From positions 367,876 to 431,875 of the forward strand of contig NW_006921541.1 of NCBI RefSeq assembly GCF_000340215.1: DNA of 64,000 nucleotides. Direction: 5' to 3'. A program made the translations under genes and the position numbers. This document shows positions 24,441-34,939 of the stretch, piece after piece. Source of the DNA: Pseudocercospora fijiensis CIRAD86 (lineage: Eukaryota; Ascomycota; Dothideomycetes; Mycosphaerellales; Mycosphaerellaceae). Under the pieces are notes generated by a model. That model did not search any database and was not told where the DNA came from. It worked only from the letters and a program-made list of their open reading frames with translations. The stretch's first letter is position 1; each line of letters starts with the position of its first letter.

Positions 24441-25343
24441 AAATTCAGGTAGTTAGGGTAGCTAGGAAAGAAATTCTAGTAGTTAGGCTAGCTAGGGTAG
24501 TTAGGAAAAAAAATCTAGTAGTTAGGTAGCTAGGAAACAAAAAAAAAGGTAGCTAGCTATTTACTACCTAGCTGTTCCTAACGATACGATGCTATAAAAG
24601 AAAGGGTGTTTCCCTATAGCTACTAGTATATATCTACTACTCCTAAGTCCTTACCTTACCGTACGAAACCTTAAAACATGCCGACCGACATTGTATATAC
24701 ACTAGGCGCTATACTAGGAAGGGTAATAACGAGACGATAGTCGAAACAGTCTAGTATACGAGCGAGATTGCGACAACGTCGAGAGGAGGTCGTATACTTA
24801 CCTTCGAGCCTATCGAGTCCTAGACGACGATTAGGGCTAGATTTATCCTCTCCGAATCCTAGTAGTAGGAATTCATTATAGGGTACTACTACCTAGTCCT
24901 TACCTTTACGGAGTCTAAGTAGAAGGTTGTTCGGAGATATAAGAATATCGAGTATTAACCCGGAAATCTTCGAAAAGGCTAGCTAGGCGTATCTTTAGAA
25001 ACCCGAGTATATAGAGCAGTTCAATTAATAGGTCTATAAGATATAGTTCCCTTTATACTTACGTTCGAAGGAGTATAAACTCCGGAAGTACTCGATGCGA
25101 TAGGGGAGTAAGGAGCGAACGGACACATTCTAGAAGTTCTTTATAGAGGGGGCATTACACCGTTATACGACTTCTCGACTTAAAGGTTAACTAGTAATTG
25201 TCTATAACTTCTACGGTTTAATCTTAAAACACCCGAAACTAGGGGATAGGAACTTATCGCCTACGAACTATCTCTATTCTAAACGGTATCGGGAATCTTA
25301 AGGAGAGAGGAGAGTTAATATAGATATAGCGTTCTAGAAAGAG

Positions 25344-25461
25344 GTACGTCTTCTAAAATGCCGGCTATAGCTACCGGCTATAGCTGCCGGCTATAGCTGC
25401 CGGCTATAGCTACCGGCTATAGATTCCGGCTATAGATTCCGGCTACTTAAATCAACCGTAG
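25344..25461 (+). other. Intron with seven-unit GCCGGC array (hAT gene)
   Basis: 118-bp segment from GTACGT to CCGTAG. It contains CCGG cores at 25361, 25374, 25387, 25400, 25413, 25426 and 25439, an exact 13-bp period. Phase 0 on both sides (KE|RSS). The unit is inverted relative to the arrays in the other introns, and read on the minus strand the array ends CCGGCATTTTAG. Confidence 0.55.
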
Positions 25462-26416
25462 AGGTCTAGCTAATTATTATAGGCTACGCTTAAGGAAGCT
25501 CTAGGATTGAAGGCTACCGATTTCTCCCCCGAAGACTTTAAGCAACTAGTAAACGAAATGCTAGCTATAAACGGTCTTCCGGAAGACTTCTACGAAAGGG
25601 AGTCTATATAGAAGATATACCTATATCTTATAAACTACCCTCCCCTATTTCTCGGCGCGATAACCTAGCGTATTATATTCGAAAAGAATAAAGAGGCTAC
25701 GTTAGACGATATTCGGGAGATCCTCCGTAATACTCGCCGAGTAGCTATTGCTATTAATAGCTAGTTAAGCCGGACTATAAGAGCCTCCTTCCTCTCGATT
25801 ATGCTATACTTTATCAATTCGGATTAGAAACTCTAGGAACTTATAATCGGATTCCCTGAAATTCTAGGTTCCTATACTAGTAAGGATATAGCGAAGCTTG
25901 TCTATACGGCAATAGATAGGGTTAGCGTAATAACGAAACTAATCTCGATTACTACGGACAACGCTAGTAATAATCGAACATTGTATAAGGCGTTATATAT
26001 ACAATTCACTCGCATATGTCTTTAAAATTACTAATTGTATCGATAGGGTCGAGTACGTAGAGGAGATTATAAGGTCTATAATCTAGCTTAATCTTCCGAA
26101 TGTTAAGCTCGCTACGATTCCGGATACGTACGACAATACGTACGATAATAACGATAAAGAGGAGCCTATTAATAGCCCTAGCCCTAACGAATCGGAGCCG
26201 ACGTCGTTACTAGTTACATCCCTATAGAAGTTTCCCTACCTCGCTTATATAGTTTAAATCGCGATCCGAGCCCTCTTTAAGACGCTTAAAATTGCACTAT
26301 TAAACGACGACTAATAGAAGATCCTAGATAAGGATAAAGCAAAGTCGAAAGTCGAGAAACTTATTATAGCAATAAGACAGGATAAGGTAGAGAGCCTCGC
26401 TCTCGTTTTGTATAAG

Positions 26417-26485
26417 GTATAACTTTTATACGTAGCCGGTACCTATAGCCGGCAACCTAGTATAGTTCTAACTCTTTTTCTCTAG
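26417..26485 (+). other. Intron with GCCGGC array (hAT gene)
   Basis: 69-bp intron with an AAG|GTATAA donor, CCGG cores at 26436 and 26449, a TTCTAAC branch site and a TCTCTAG acceptor. It joins VLYK to LRRLVIYTNSSL in phase 0, and the downstream frame continues into recognisable hAT sequence. This is one of the clearest cases of the array lying inside a real intron. Confidence 0.75.
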
Positions 26486-27833
26486 CTTCGTCGTCTAGTA
26501 ATATATACGAACTCGAGCTTATAGAGATATAACCGATTCGAGGCTATTTAAAAGAACCTAATCGAGCGCCCTAAAACCGATGCCTAGAATATCGTATAGA
26601 ATAAGCGATAGCAAAAGCGGCCTCCTTAGCGCCTACTCCGTTTTACCTAAGACGTTAAGACCCGGTTCGATTCAACTTTCTATATAGTTACGAGGGGATA
26701 TACTTTACGTACCGCTCTCGAGATCTATTAGAGTTCCGAGGGTATTAAGTAGCTCGGCCTTACCGCCGCCGAATAGCGCTAAGTAGAGTATCTCGTCGAT
26801 ATTAGTAAGCATTACGCGAAGGTTACTGCTACGATTAGAAGAACCCGAGGACCGACGATCTACCTTGTCTTTACGTACTATAACTAGCTCTTTAACGAGC
26901 TCGAGGAAACCGTAGCTAAGCTAGCTAAGAAGAGCGTTCCCTAGAAAGTAGCTATAACGAAAGCTATAGACACCTCCTATACTAAGTTGCATAAATATTA
27001 TAGTACTATATTTAACTCGTTCGGAGATATCTATAGCGTTACGTACTTGCTTAACCCGGTAGAAAAGGATATATACTAGCAGAGGCCGGAATAGAAGGCG
27101 GACGAGATATAGCCGAAGCATTACTAGACTATTCTAGAAAAGATGTTCTACGAGCGTCGGAAAGAAACTAGTCTAAATGCAGCTCCTATAAAGAAAAAGA
27201 AGGTTTAGAAGGCTCCGATATTATACCTGTTTCGTAGGTAGGAAGTAGAGGCAGAAGAGGAAGTAACTACTAAAGTAAATAAAGAAGAGTTCGATCTCTA
27301 TCGGCGCGCGAGTAAGTATAAACCCGTAGGCTCGGAAAGAGGGCTAATAATCTCTAGATCTTACCGGTCTTCTAGACGAATTCGGAGACGATATTCTCGC
27401 TATATAGTAGCGGTTAGAGCCTAAGTTTCTAACGATAGCGTCGGTCGCTCGGGACGTCCTCGCTATCCCGAGCGTAGGTATAGGCTATAAGAGGTCTTTT
27501 AGTATCGCTCGTTACTAGGGCCGCTTTAATCGAATATACTCGCCTACTACCTTCGAATCTATTATAGTATTTCGATACTATCTCCTCTACTAGAATCGCT
27601 AAGGCAGGTTACTAAAGATTATACTAAAGGAGTTAATCGAGGAATTAGAAAACCTTAAGATCGAAGAAACCTAGGAACGCGAAGAGAATACGAAATTTAG
27701 TCTAAGCGAAACCCTAATTAGCGATAACGAAGAGGAGGAGGGCGGAGGTAGAAGGCGATACCGGGTCGAGAAGCGGAAACGTATATAGGCTTAGAGCAGC
27801 TTTAAGGAGACGAAGCGTTTACGTATAAGGTAA

Positions 27834-28473
27834 TATAGCCGGCGTATATAGCCGGTATATGTCCGAAATGTGTTTCGAATTCCTAGGACCTAAACAGACT
27901 AGTTGCTATAGTAACCGACCCCGCTTACCTACGGACTATTTCTAATTCTCTATTCGCTCTTCCTCTCCTTCTTCCCTTTCCCTATATTCTTAAAGATAAA
28001 CATACCTTAAGGATTCGGCTCTTCGGGCCTTCCTAAGCCGGCTGCCTCCCCTTCCTTAAGCTACTATCCTTTATTCGAATCTAACGATAACCTAATAAGG
28101 CGGTTTAATAGAAGACTATTTATTCTAGAAGGCAAGAAGCATTAATGTCTCCTTACGATTATATGCTTATTAATTTTCTAGGTCCTACCGATATACCCTC
28201 GTCGCCTAAACGCGTAGATAAATATCTTTAGAGGCTAAAGGGCAAGGGTAAAGCAAGCTAAGTATAGGGAGACCGTAGCGAGAACGAGATATCGGAAGAG
28301 TAAGGCTCTCTATAGTATATACGAAGGAAGGGGGTTCCTCGGAAAACAGTACCGAAAAACAAGAAGGCTATAGGTAGACAGGAGAAGGCTAAAAAGAGTA
28401 GGCGGACGAAGACTATCGCGAAGAAAAGTATCTTTCTATTAAAAGAAAGGGAATAAGGCAGGACTCGACGATA
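27834..28473. other. Spacer after the hAT gene, with GCCGGC array
   Basis: Begins with a two-unit array (CCGG at 27839 and 27852) just after the hAT stop codon. The 28,200-28,470 part is rich in Lys/Arg codons on the plus strand and may encode the N-terminal tail of the following H3-like gene (KGIRQDSTIKKRRFK in frame), but the start is not determined. Confidence 0.4.
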
Positions 28474-28785
28474 AAGAAGCGGCGCTTTAAACTAGGTACT
28501 ATTACCCTTCGCTAGATCCGGCTTTTCTAAAACAAAAGAGGGACCGAGCTTTTAATCCCTAAGACTCCCTTCTAGCGACTCGTCCGAGAAATTATATTAG
28601 ATTTTCGGTCTAGTATGCGATTTACGGCTAAGGCGATTAGTGCTCTTTAGGAAGCTACGGAGGCATTTCTCGTAACCGAGCTTAAGCTTTTAAACCTCCT
28701 TACTATCTATACGAAGCGGGTTACTCTTCAAAATAAAGATATATAGCTTCTAGCTAAAATTCGGCGTCGGTTTATAGCGGATTAG
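28474..28785 (+). pseudogene. Histone H3-like gene 1 (histone-fold), RIP-damaged
   Basis: 104 codons align by eye with the core of histone H3: KKRRFKLGTITLR*IR (H3 RYRPGTVALREIR), GTELLIPKTPF*RLVREI (STELLIRKLPFQRLVREI), RSSMRFTAKAISAL*EATEA (DLRFQSSAIMALQEASEA), then NLLTIYTKRVTLQNKDI*LL ([20 protein letters not shown]). Five internal stops, TAG or TAA, fall where Gln or Glu codons would sit. It has no intron at the GT|V position. The insertion in the N-terminal helix (LF*NKRGTELL) and divergent loop 1 are more like a variant or CENP-A-type H3 than a canonical one, but I cannot assign a class. It sits ~640 bp downstream of the hAT gene, same strand. The start is undetermined. Confidence 0.75.
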
Positions 28786-28887
28786 TTAGAAATTGTATTT
28801 AGTCGTTAGATTAACCTAGGAGGAGGCCTATTTTCGCATCCTTTTACCGGCTATAGGTGCCGGCTATATTTCTGATGTTATCTCCGC

Positions 28888-29405
28888 GCCGTCCCTAAAT
28901 CTAAGGTACGAAGTAGAAACCTAGCGCTCTATATTTACCCGGCTATTACAGAGACGAGCTATATTCAGATTAGTTTCTTCGTATATCGCGACCTAGCGGG
29001 TAGTAAGCGAAAGGGCGATAGAACGTTTATAATACGTCTCTATTTAGACCTAAAACATAAAGGTCCTAAGGAGCCTTAGCATCCTAACTACAAGGAGATT
29101 CTTTAGTATTAGCACTTTGATCCTCTATACTACGAGGTAGATAGTAAGCCTACGAGAGAGAAACTTTAACGAGAAATTCTCTATAATACGTAGCGCTATT
29201 ATATAGCTATAGATGCGTACTAAGTCCGGCAACTCGAAGAAGAATTAAGACAGCGTATTAGCGACCGAGGAAGAGATCGATAGTATACTAGTAGAGTCGA
29301 GGTCTTATAAGCGAAGTATAAGATAATATAGGCTCTTAGTCGTATAGAGTAACGTACTATATAAATAACTAGGCGTACTACTCTTATTCACTTACGACCT
29401 ATATC
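28888..29405 (+). pseudogene. Unidentified coding block Y between the two H3-like genes
   Basis: A plus frame of about 170 codons, broken only by TAG/TAA: AVPKSKVRSRNLALYIYPAI, then KRKGDRTFIIRLYLDLK, then HFDPLYYEVDSKPTREKL and a charged helical tail (VRQLEEELRQRISDRGRDR). I do not recognise the family. It follows H3-like gene 1 by about 100 bp with a GCCGGC array (CCGG at 28847 and 28860) between them, so it could be a downstream exon of that gene or a separate gene. Confidence 0.4.
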
Positions 29406-30077
29406 CTAGGATACTCTTCTCGTACTTTTTATACTCTTTTCTAATACCTTACCTATAAGCGCTCCGCGATAACCGAGTGAATATAAGCTATAGGGTTTCT
29501 GCTCGGTACCTTAGCCTCCGAGATAGGGCGGAGTTGAATTTAGAGCGATAGCCGGCACTCGTAGCCGGCATATAGAGACGGTAGTAGGCCTTTTCCTACT
29601 AAATAACTAGCTTGTTTAGTATAGCCTACCTAATATTTCTTATATTTACTAGCAATAGGCCTAGGTTACTTATAAGATTACTATAGCTAGTAAAGGCATT
29701 ACTAAAGAATATCTATACTATAGTAAGATACTATTATTACGCCGGCTATTTATTAAAAGGAGGCTTTCGCCTATTACTATGCCGGCTATATATACCGGCT
29801 ATATTTCAAAGTCTCCCGTACCTGCCTTTTTTAGCCGTACCTGCCTTTTTTAGCCGTGCCTGCCTTCTTTCCTTACTCTAACGTTACTATAATATAGGCT
29901 TGCGCGAAGCTTACTCTGTTGCCTAGCGATACCGCGATACTACCGCTATATTCAACCTTCGTATCGATACCTATACCTCTACGCTCTATATCTACTACCT
30001 CCGTAATACCCTCGCTCCGCGCGCGCCTTCGTATACCTTCGTAACGCACTTTTTTCCTTAATTCGACGACTTTTATA
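29406..30077. repeat. Spacer with three GCCGGC arrays and a 19-bp tandem repeat
   Basis: No gene is recognised. CCGG cores occur at 29552/29565, 29742 and 29782/29795. A CCTGCCTTTTTTAGCCGTA unit (19 bp) is repeated about three times at ~29,818-29,875. The stretch precedes the second H3-like gene and would include its promoter. Much of 29,880-30,060 is CT-rich. Confidence 0.5.
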
Positions 30078-30750
30078 ATAGCGAGTCTACTTAACTAAGT
30101 TACGACGCCTCGTAAGAAGGGACCTAGTGCTTCTACGGGTCGTAATAAGACCGGAAATAGTAGAACGAGTACAGTATATTAACGTAAGAGGGCTGCTACT
30201 ACTGCCGCTAGCTCCGGTACTAGAAAGGGCGTCGCGAGTAAGGCTCCGCGTAAGACAACGGCGGGCAAGGCTCTACGTAAGACGACAACTAGCGCTTCTA
30301 CTGCTAGTAGCAATCGTACGAAGCGTCGATAGCGCCTAGGAAGTAAGTCCTATTTATAGCCGGTAGCGTAGCCGGTAGCGTAGCCGGCAGCGTAGCCGGC
30401 ATTCTTACTGTCTTTTTACTAATCCTTCTTTAGCCGTAGCCCTCCGTAAGATTCGGCAGTATTAGAAGAGTTCTTAGCTCCTAATCCGTAAAGCTCCTTT
30501 CTAACGACTTATTCGCGAAATTGCCTAGGATTATAGAACGGACCTTCGCTTCTAAGCCTCCGCGATAGGCGCCCTTTAAGAGGCTATAGAAGCCTACCTA
30601 GTTCGTATCTTCGAATATATGTTTCTCTTCTACCTCTTTTCGGACTATACTAATACTATTTTAGCGGTCAACCTTATAGCTATCTACGCGAAGCGTATAA
30701 CGATTATAGATAAGGATTTTAAAGCACTCGATCAGATTCTAAAAGGCTAG
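30078..30750 (+). pseudogene. Histone H3-like gene 2 with long basic tail, RIP-damaged
   Basis: Exon 1 (30078-30342; the first codon ATA is probably a mutated ATG) encodes an 88-residue basic tail including KAPRKTTAGKALRKTTTS, resembling the H3 N-terminal ARKSTGGKAPRK repeats but about twice the usual length. Intron 30343-30433 (GTAAGT, TTACTAAT, CTTTAG) carries a four-unit GCCGGC array. Splicing creates the codon A|CC and the sequence RLGTVALRKIRQY, which matches H3 RPGTVALREIRRY. Exon 2 gives KAPF*RLIREIA*DYRTDLR and ASAIGAL*EAIEAYLV; then a second intron-like segment 30621-30664 (CTAAT, TTTTAG; phase off by one), and NLIAIYAKRITIIDKDFKAL. This is closer to canonical H3 than gene 1. The C-terminal stop at 30748-30750 may itself be a RIP product. 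Confidence 0.82.
30343..30433 (+). other. Intron with four-unit GCCGGC array in H3-like gene 2
   Basis: 91 bp with a GTAAGT donor, CCGG cores at 30360, 30372, 30384 and 30396 (exact 12-bp period), a TTTTTACTAATCC branch region and a TTCTTTAG acceptor. Its removal restores the highly conserved GTVALR motif, strong evidence that it is a spliced intron. Confidence 0.85.
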
Positions 30751-30947
30751 AATGTCTATATTCGAGACGGTGCTAGGTAGGATAGATTCTCTAGTAGAAA
30801 GGATATTCGTAGTGTTATCTATAAGCTTTTCTATATACGAAATAAGCCGCTATTATACGGCGCTATATACCGCGCTCTAAATACTCTCTAAGTATATGTA
30901 TATAGTATAGTATGCTTTATTGGCCGTACGGAATAGAAGTCTCCTAA

Positions 30948-31030
30948 AATCCCGTTAGTACTAAGGAGTAAAAAGGCCGGCTACGCTACCGGCTACGCTG
31001 CCGGCTACGCTACTAGCTACGCTGCTAGGT
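30948..31030 (-). repeat. GCCGGC array with minus-strand 3' splice-site context
   Basis: Units at 30977, 30989, 31001 and a degenerate one at 31013 (period 12). Read on the minus strand, the array is followed by CCTTTTTACTCCTTAGTACTAACGGGATTTTAG-like sequence, that is, a TACTAAC branch site and TTTTAG acceptor, leading into a TAG-only-interrupted frame (DFYSVRPIKHTILYTYT). The 43,605-43,660 segment is a close match. Probably the 3' half of an intron in a minus-strand gene. Confidence 0.5.
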
Positions 31031-31096
31031 TTTTCAAAGAACTAAAAGAAGATAGACATTCCGGTTGATTTGTATTAGTTTAGATTTTTATAAAAA

Positions 31097-31165
31097 GAAA
31101 ACAGGGAAAAATAAGGAAGGTTGAAGAGCCTAATAGTTATAGTTATAGGCACTATCCCTGTTTTC
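31097..31165. repeat. Inverted repeat GAAAACAGGGA / TCCCTGTTTTC
   Basis: Perfect 11-bp arms at 31097-31107 and 31155-31165 separated by 47 nt. No coding role is seen. It could be part of a small hairpin or of a degenerate MITE. Confidence 0.5.
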
Positions 31166-31199
31166 TAGAGTATATTATATACCTGCCTTCGCAACTCTA

Positions 31200-31614
31200 C
31201 CTAATACTCCCTCTAAATATCCTTATACTCTACCTACTAAAAATTCAACTAGGTACCTAGACCTGTAGCTGCCTCTATATCTTTTACTATCTTCTATAGG
31301 TTAAAGGCCTCTTCTATAGCAGCCTCTACCTCCTTATATAATACGAAGTTACTACCTGCCCTACCCTTTATATCTCCTAAATAACTAAGAGTTCTAAGGA
31401 ACGAACTAGCATTCGGCCTTAGTATAGCGAGTAACTAGTAGAACGTTCTATAGAGCTGCCTTATAGCTCTTTTATATACTATACCGATACCGAAGGAGGA
31501 GCTATCCTAGTACTTAATGTTGTCGAATAGTTTAGTAGGAAAGTGTATAAACTTCTTAAGGAGGAGGACTTCTAGGGAAATCGATAAGTTCTGCCTAGAT
31601 CTAGATAAAGACAT
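31200..31614 (-). pseudogene. Unidentified minus-strand reading frame
   Basis: The ATG at 31614 (minus) opens MSLSRSRQNLSISLEVLLLK, followed by about 120 more codons broken by TAG only (for example YLGDIKGRAGSNFVLYKEVE). I do not recognise it. It lies between the H3-like cluster and the LINE insertion and could be the 5' part of a gene interrupted by RIP. Confidence 0.35.
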
Positions 31615-31622
31615 TCTACTAA

Positions 31623-31702
31623 GCAGTTAGGGAATTGAACCGTAAACGAAAGGATGAAATTTATACCTAAGGAGTGCAGTTTCCGAACTGAACTATAATG
31701 CC
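31623..31702 (-). tRNA. tRNA-like sequence, probably a pseudogene or SINE head
   Basis: Read on the minus strand: GGCATTATAGTTCAGTTCGG resembles an A box, and GGTTCAATTCC is an almost perfect B box. AGTT/AACT can form a D stem and a TTCAATT loop is flanked by mostly paired T-stem bases. The anticodon stem does not fold and the acceptor pairs only partly, so it is not a working tRNA. It may be the pol III promoter of a short interspersed element. Confidence 0.35.
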
Positions 31703-31760
31703 TTATATGTGTGTGTATATGCTTTTGATTAGTTAGTGCCCTTAGCTAATTGTCTATAGA

Positions 31761-31774
31761 TTTGAGGTTATATA
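31761..31774. repeat. LINE target site duplication, left copy
   Basis: TTTGAGGTTATATA, identical to 43554-43567. It directly borders the GATA tail at the LINE 3' end. Confidence 0.8.
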
Positions 31775-33272
31775 GATAGATAGATAGATATTTCATTTGC
31801 CTATTGTAGTGCCTTTCGGCCTATGCAGGTCTGTTTCTATATATTGTTTTAGGTAGGAAACTAACTTAGTTAGTAAAAACCTCCCTCCTGTCCTATTTAT
31901 AAGTGCTAATCTTCCTCGTTTTCTTGTTTTCCTTCCTCTAGGGTAGACTAGTATTATAGTTGTTACCCTCTAACTACCTTGCCTGCTACCCTACCCTTCT
32001 TTCCCCCTCTTCTTCCCTCCTTCTTATCTACTCCTTAGTTTCCCTTGCTAGTGCGAATTGTTGTACAAATCCCTGTTTAATAATCTACTTTACTATCCTC
32101 TTTAGGTCTTCTTTGCTCTAGATTAGCTTATCGTATTCCCTTTCTATTGCTTTTAGTCTCTAATTACTTCTACCTTCTAACTATTAAGGGCAGACTAGTA
32201 GTATATACTTAGGGTTCTAAGATTGGTAGCTATATTAGTAAGCTCTGCTTTCAATTCCTAGGACGTTTCTTCTAAATAGGTAAGATCTAAGTCTAATATG
32301 TTTAGATCTGATTTGGATAGCTAGGCTTGCCTCGGCCCTATTTAGGTCCTTATAGAGCTAGTAGTTGTATTAACTAAATTTGATTAGTGCCTTTAGGGTT
32401 CCTAGTCTAACTTGTGTTTTGTTCTATTCCTACTCCTATAGGTATCTAGCAATTGATTCGGCTAGGCTTTGTTTCTCTCCCTTTAGCTTGTCTTCCTTTA
32501 GCCTTATATTTAGTCCCTAAAGCTCTTTCTCTAGCATTTCTCTTATTAAGACTCTATATTGCTCTAGGTCTTTAACTTTCTAGGGAGTTATTTATAGTCT
32601 GTCTCGCCTCCTAGTCCTAATGCACTAGGCTTTTATCTTATCTAGTGCCTTTTAGATAGTCTATTAGGCTAGGTATTCTATTGTCTTTGCTATATATTAG
32701 TGTCTTAGTCCCTTAAAGTATTGTTTAACTAGTAGGATCCCTAATTCTATCTCTACTACCCTTATTAGTATAGTTTTATATACTCCTAGGATTTTCTTTA
32801 GGCTTTAGGTTTAGGACCTACTAACTAGTTGCTTAATCCTCTTTAGTATCTTCTCCTAGGCTGTCTATATCTATGCTCTATATAGCATTGCTAGCTTGAC
32901 AATTGCTTTGTATATAACTTTAGCTTTCTCGAATATAGCCCCCTATATAGAGGCTATAAGCCTATTAATAGATTGTATATTAGCATCTGCCCTCTGCTTT
33001 GCCTTCTTTACTTATAGTCCCTAATTTAGTTTTGGATCTAGCTAGATCCCTAGTACCCTAAGCTCTACTAATAGTTAGGTTTTAAAGCCTTAGATAGTAA
33101 TTGATTGCTTTATATTATAGGTTGATTTAGCCTTGCTAAAGTGGATAAGCTAGTACTTTTCTAGGGCGAATTTTGCTCTATACCTCCTTACCTATTTTTT
33201 ATACTCCTAGTGCTTCTCTTCTAGGATCTTACAGTTGGTTTCTATTATCTTAGACTAGGCTAGGATGTTTGT

Positions 33273-33284
33273 GTCGTCTACAAA
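33273..33284 (-). other. LINE reverse transcriptase active site FVDD
   Basis: The minus strand reads ...GFVDDTNIL, the family's F/YxDD catalytic motif. The matching position in the second LINE copy (51005-51016) reads FVDN. Confidence 0.85.
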
Positions 33285-34247
33285 CCCTAATACTAATATG
33301 TTTTTTAATTCTAGGAGTAGGAGTAGGTCTGCTATAAAGATAAGGAAGAGGATTAGGGAGAGTGTTAATCCTTAGGGGATTCCCTTTTTAGTTAGTATTG
33401 GGTCTGATTTGAATTTGCCTAGAATAAGCTGTATTGATCTTTCCTATAGGAAGGACTAGATAAATTAGACTATCTAGTTTGGTATAGCTTTCTATTTAAG
33501 TATATATAGGAGCCTTTTATAGGAGATATTGTTAAAGGCTCCTAAGATATTAAGGGAGAGGAGGGTTACTACCTAGTTTTGACTATAGTGCTAGATATGC
33601 TTAATCTGTTCTATAATTAGTTCTATAGCTGTTAGTATTAACCTCTTCTTTCTTCCCCCTATCTAGCCTTTAGGAAGGATATTCCTTTCCTCGGTAAAGG
33701 TTATTAGCCTTTTAGCTACAATTTTTTCTAGTACCTTGCCTATTATATTAAGTAGGGCTATTAGTCTATAGGCCTTAAGCTGTATATAGTCTTCCTTCTA
33801 GGGCTTCCTTAGCACTACTGTTAGGGACTTCCTAAATAGTCTTAGGTAGTGTCCTAGTGCTAGGCTTTATAAAAAGATATTAGCGAGTGCTAGGGCTAGC
33901 CCCTTCCTATATGCTTTTAGAAGTTTGTTGTAGATCTTGTCTTCTCCTAGTGCCTTATTGCCTAGAATTTTCTTTAGGATCCTTTTAATAGTTTCGGGTT
34001 TAACCTAGGTGTCTCTTAGTATACCTAGTAGTAGAGTCTCTTATTCTTCCTCCTTTATATCTAATAGGTCTGCTTATACTTTTCTATAGAAGAAGTGTTA
34101 GCCTAGGGCTCTTGCTTTCCCTTCTATTATAGTCTACATTTGTCCTTATTAGTCTATAATGTCCGGGAATTGTAGTAGTATATCCTTATCCTGTTTAGGT
34201 CTCCTTACCTATTTAGCTATTGATAAAGACGATAATAAGATTCTTTA

Positions 34248-34347
34248 NNNNNNNNNNNNNNNNNNNNNNNNNNNNNNNNNNNNNNNNNNNNNNNNNNNNN
34301 NNNNNNNNNNNNNNNNNNNNNNNNNNNNNNNNNNNNNNNNNNNNNNN
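34248..34347. other. Assembly gap (100 N)
   Basis: Exactly 100 N, the conventional size for a scaffold gap of unknown length. It lies inside the LINE reverse transcriptase region, 101 bp left of the Gypsy LTR. Coordinates across it are therefore not true distances. Confidence 0.98.
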
Positions 34348-34448
34348 TCTTATCTTTCTTAATCTAGATCTTCTTTTCCTAGTAGGCTTTGTTATAGTTG
34401 TCCTATACTTCCTAGGTATAGGTTTGTATCTACTACCTCCTAGCCTTC

Positions 34449-34794
34449 TGTTACGGTTACTCGCGACAGATCGTTAAGTGACTTCTTATCACGTACAAGC
34501 CGAGGCTTCTTTAGAGAGGCTAACACAAGCGGGAGGCAGAGATAGAATAATTGGTATAAAGGTAATTCCAATTAGTAAGTAGGTAACATAAGTTGAACGC
34601 CTCGAGCTATAAGGGCATCCCGGCGTTCCTAAATACAAAGGAGACATCTTGTCTGTAGTCGTAAGCGACGTAAGCGACGCTGTCGCTCTCGACCGCTCCT
34701 ATCGCTCCTAGTAAGATAGAGCGATAGCTTAGCCTACTAGTCTTAGCGTCGCTCTAAGATTATATAAGGACTCTAACCAATTAGATCCGTAATA
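34449..34794 (-). repeat. 3' LTR of element 3a
   Basis: 346 bp from TGTTACGG to CCGTAATA; the terminal CA has become TA. It aligns with 40927-41272 end to end. Preceded by CCTTC. Confidence 0.92.
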
Positions 34795-34939
34795 CTATCC
34801 CCCTCCTTAAGCGGGATAGTCCCTTATTCCGGAACTTTCTAATTCTAACTTCTTTGCTATACTAAAGTTATTAAAGGACTTGTCTTCTCGTTAGCGTAAG
34901 GAAAATATCGTAAATAACATCCTTACCGACTGCCTCGAA

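Larger units (their letters stand above)
24678..27833 (+). pseudogene. hAT-family transposase, RIP-inactivated
   Basis: The ATG at 24678 opens a frame of 222 codons to a GTACGT donor at 25344. Intron 25344-25461 and intron 26417-26485 are both phase 0 and both contain GCCGGC arrays. The middle exon carries LIIGFPEILGSYTSKDIAKL...ISITTDNASNN, the RNase-H-like hAT core with its TDNASNN block (~25,840-25,980). Exon 3 has DVKTRFDSTFYIV and ISKHYAKVTATI. The C-terminal hAT dimerisation domain lies at ~27,369-27,590 (LEPKFLTIASVARDVLAIP...GRFNRIYSP). The frame shifts by +1 near 26,010 and again before 27,369. Stops are TAG/TAA. It ends at TAA 27831-27833 after a basic tail. No BED finger is evident. 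Terminal inverted repeats were not found. Confidence 0.8.

Noticed and set aside
25344..25461. The seven-unit array as a coding repeat
   Set aside because: In frame it gives an early stop, while treating it as a GT-AG intron keeps phase 0 on both sides.
30127..30339. Open frame MLLRVVIRPEIVERV...
   Set aside because: It overlaps H3-like gene 2 exon 1 in another frame; the histone frame has clear homology and correct splicing.
34159..34477. Open frames running through the N gap
   Set aside because: The frame is open only because N bases do not encode stops; this is LINE reverse transcriptase sequence on the minus strand followed by an LTR.
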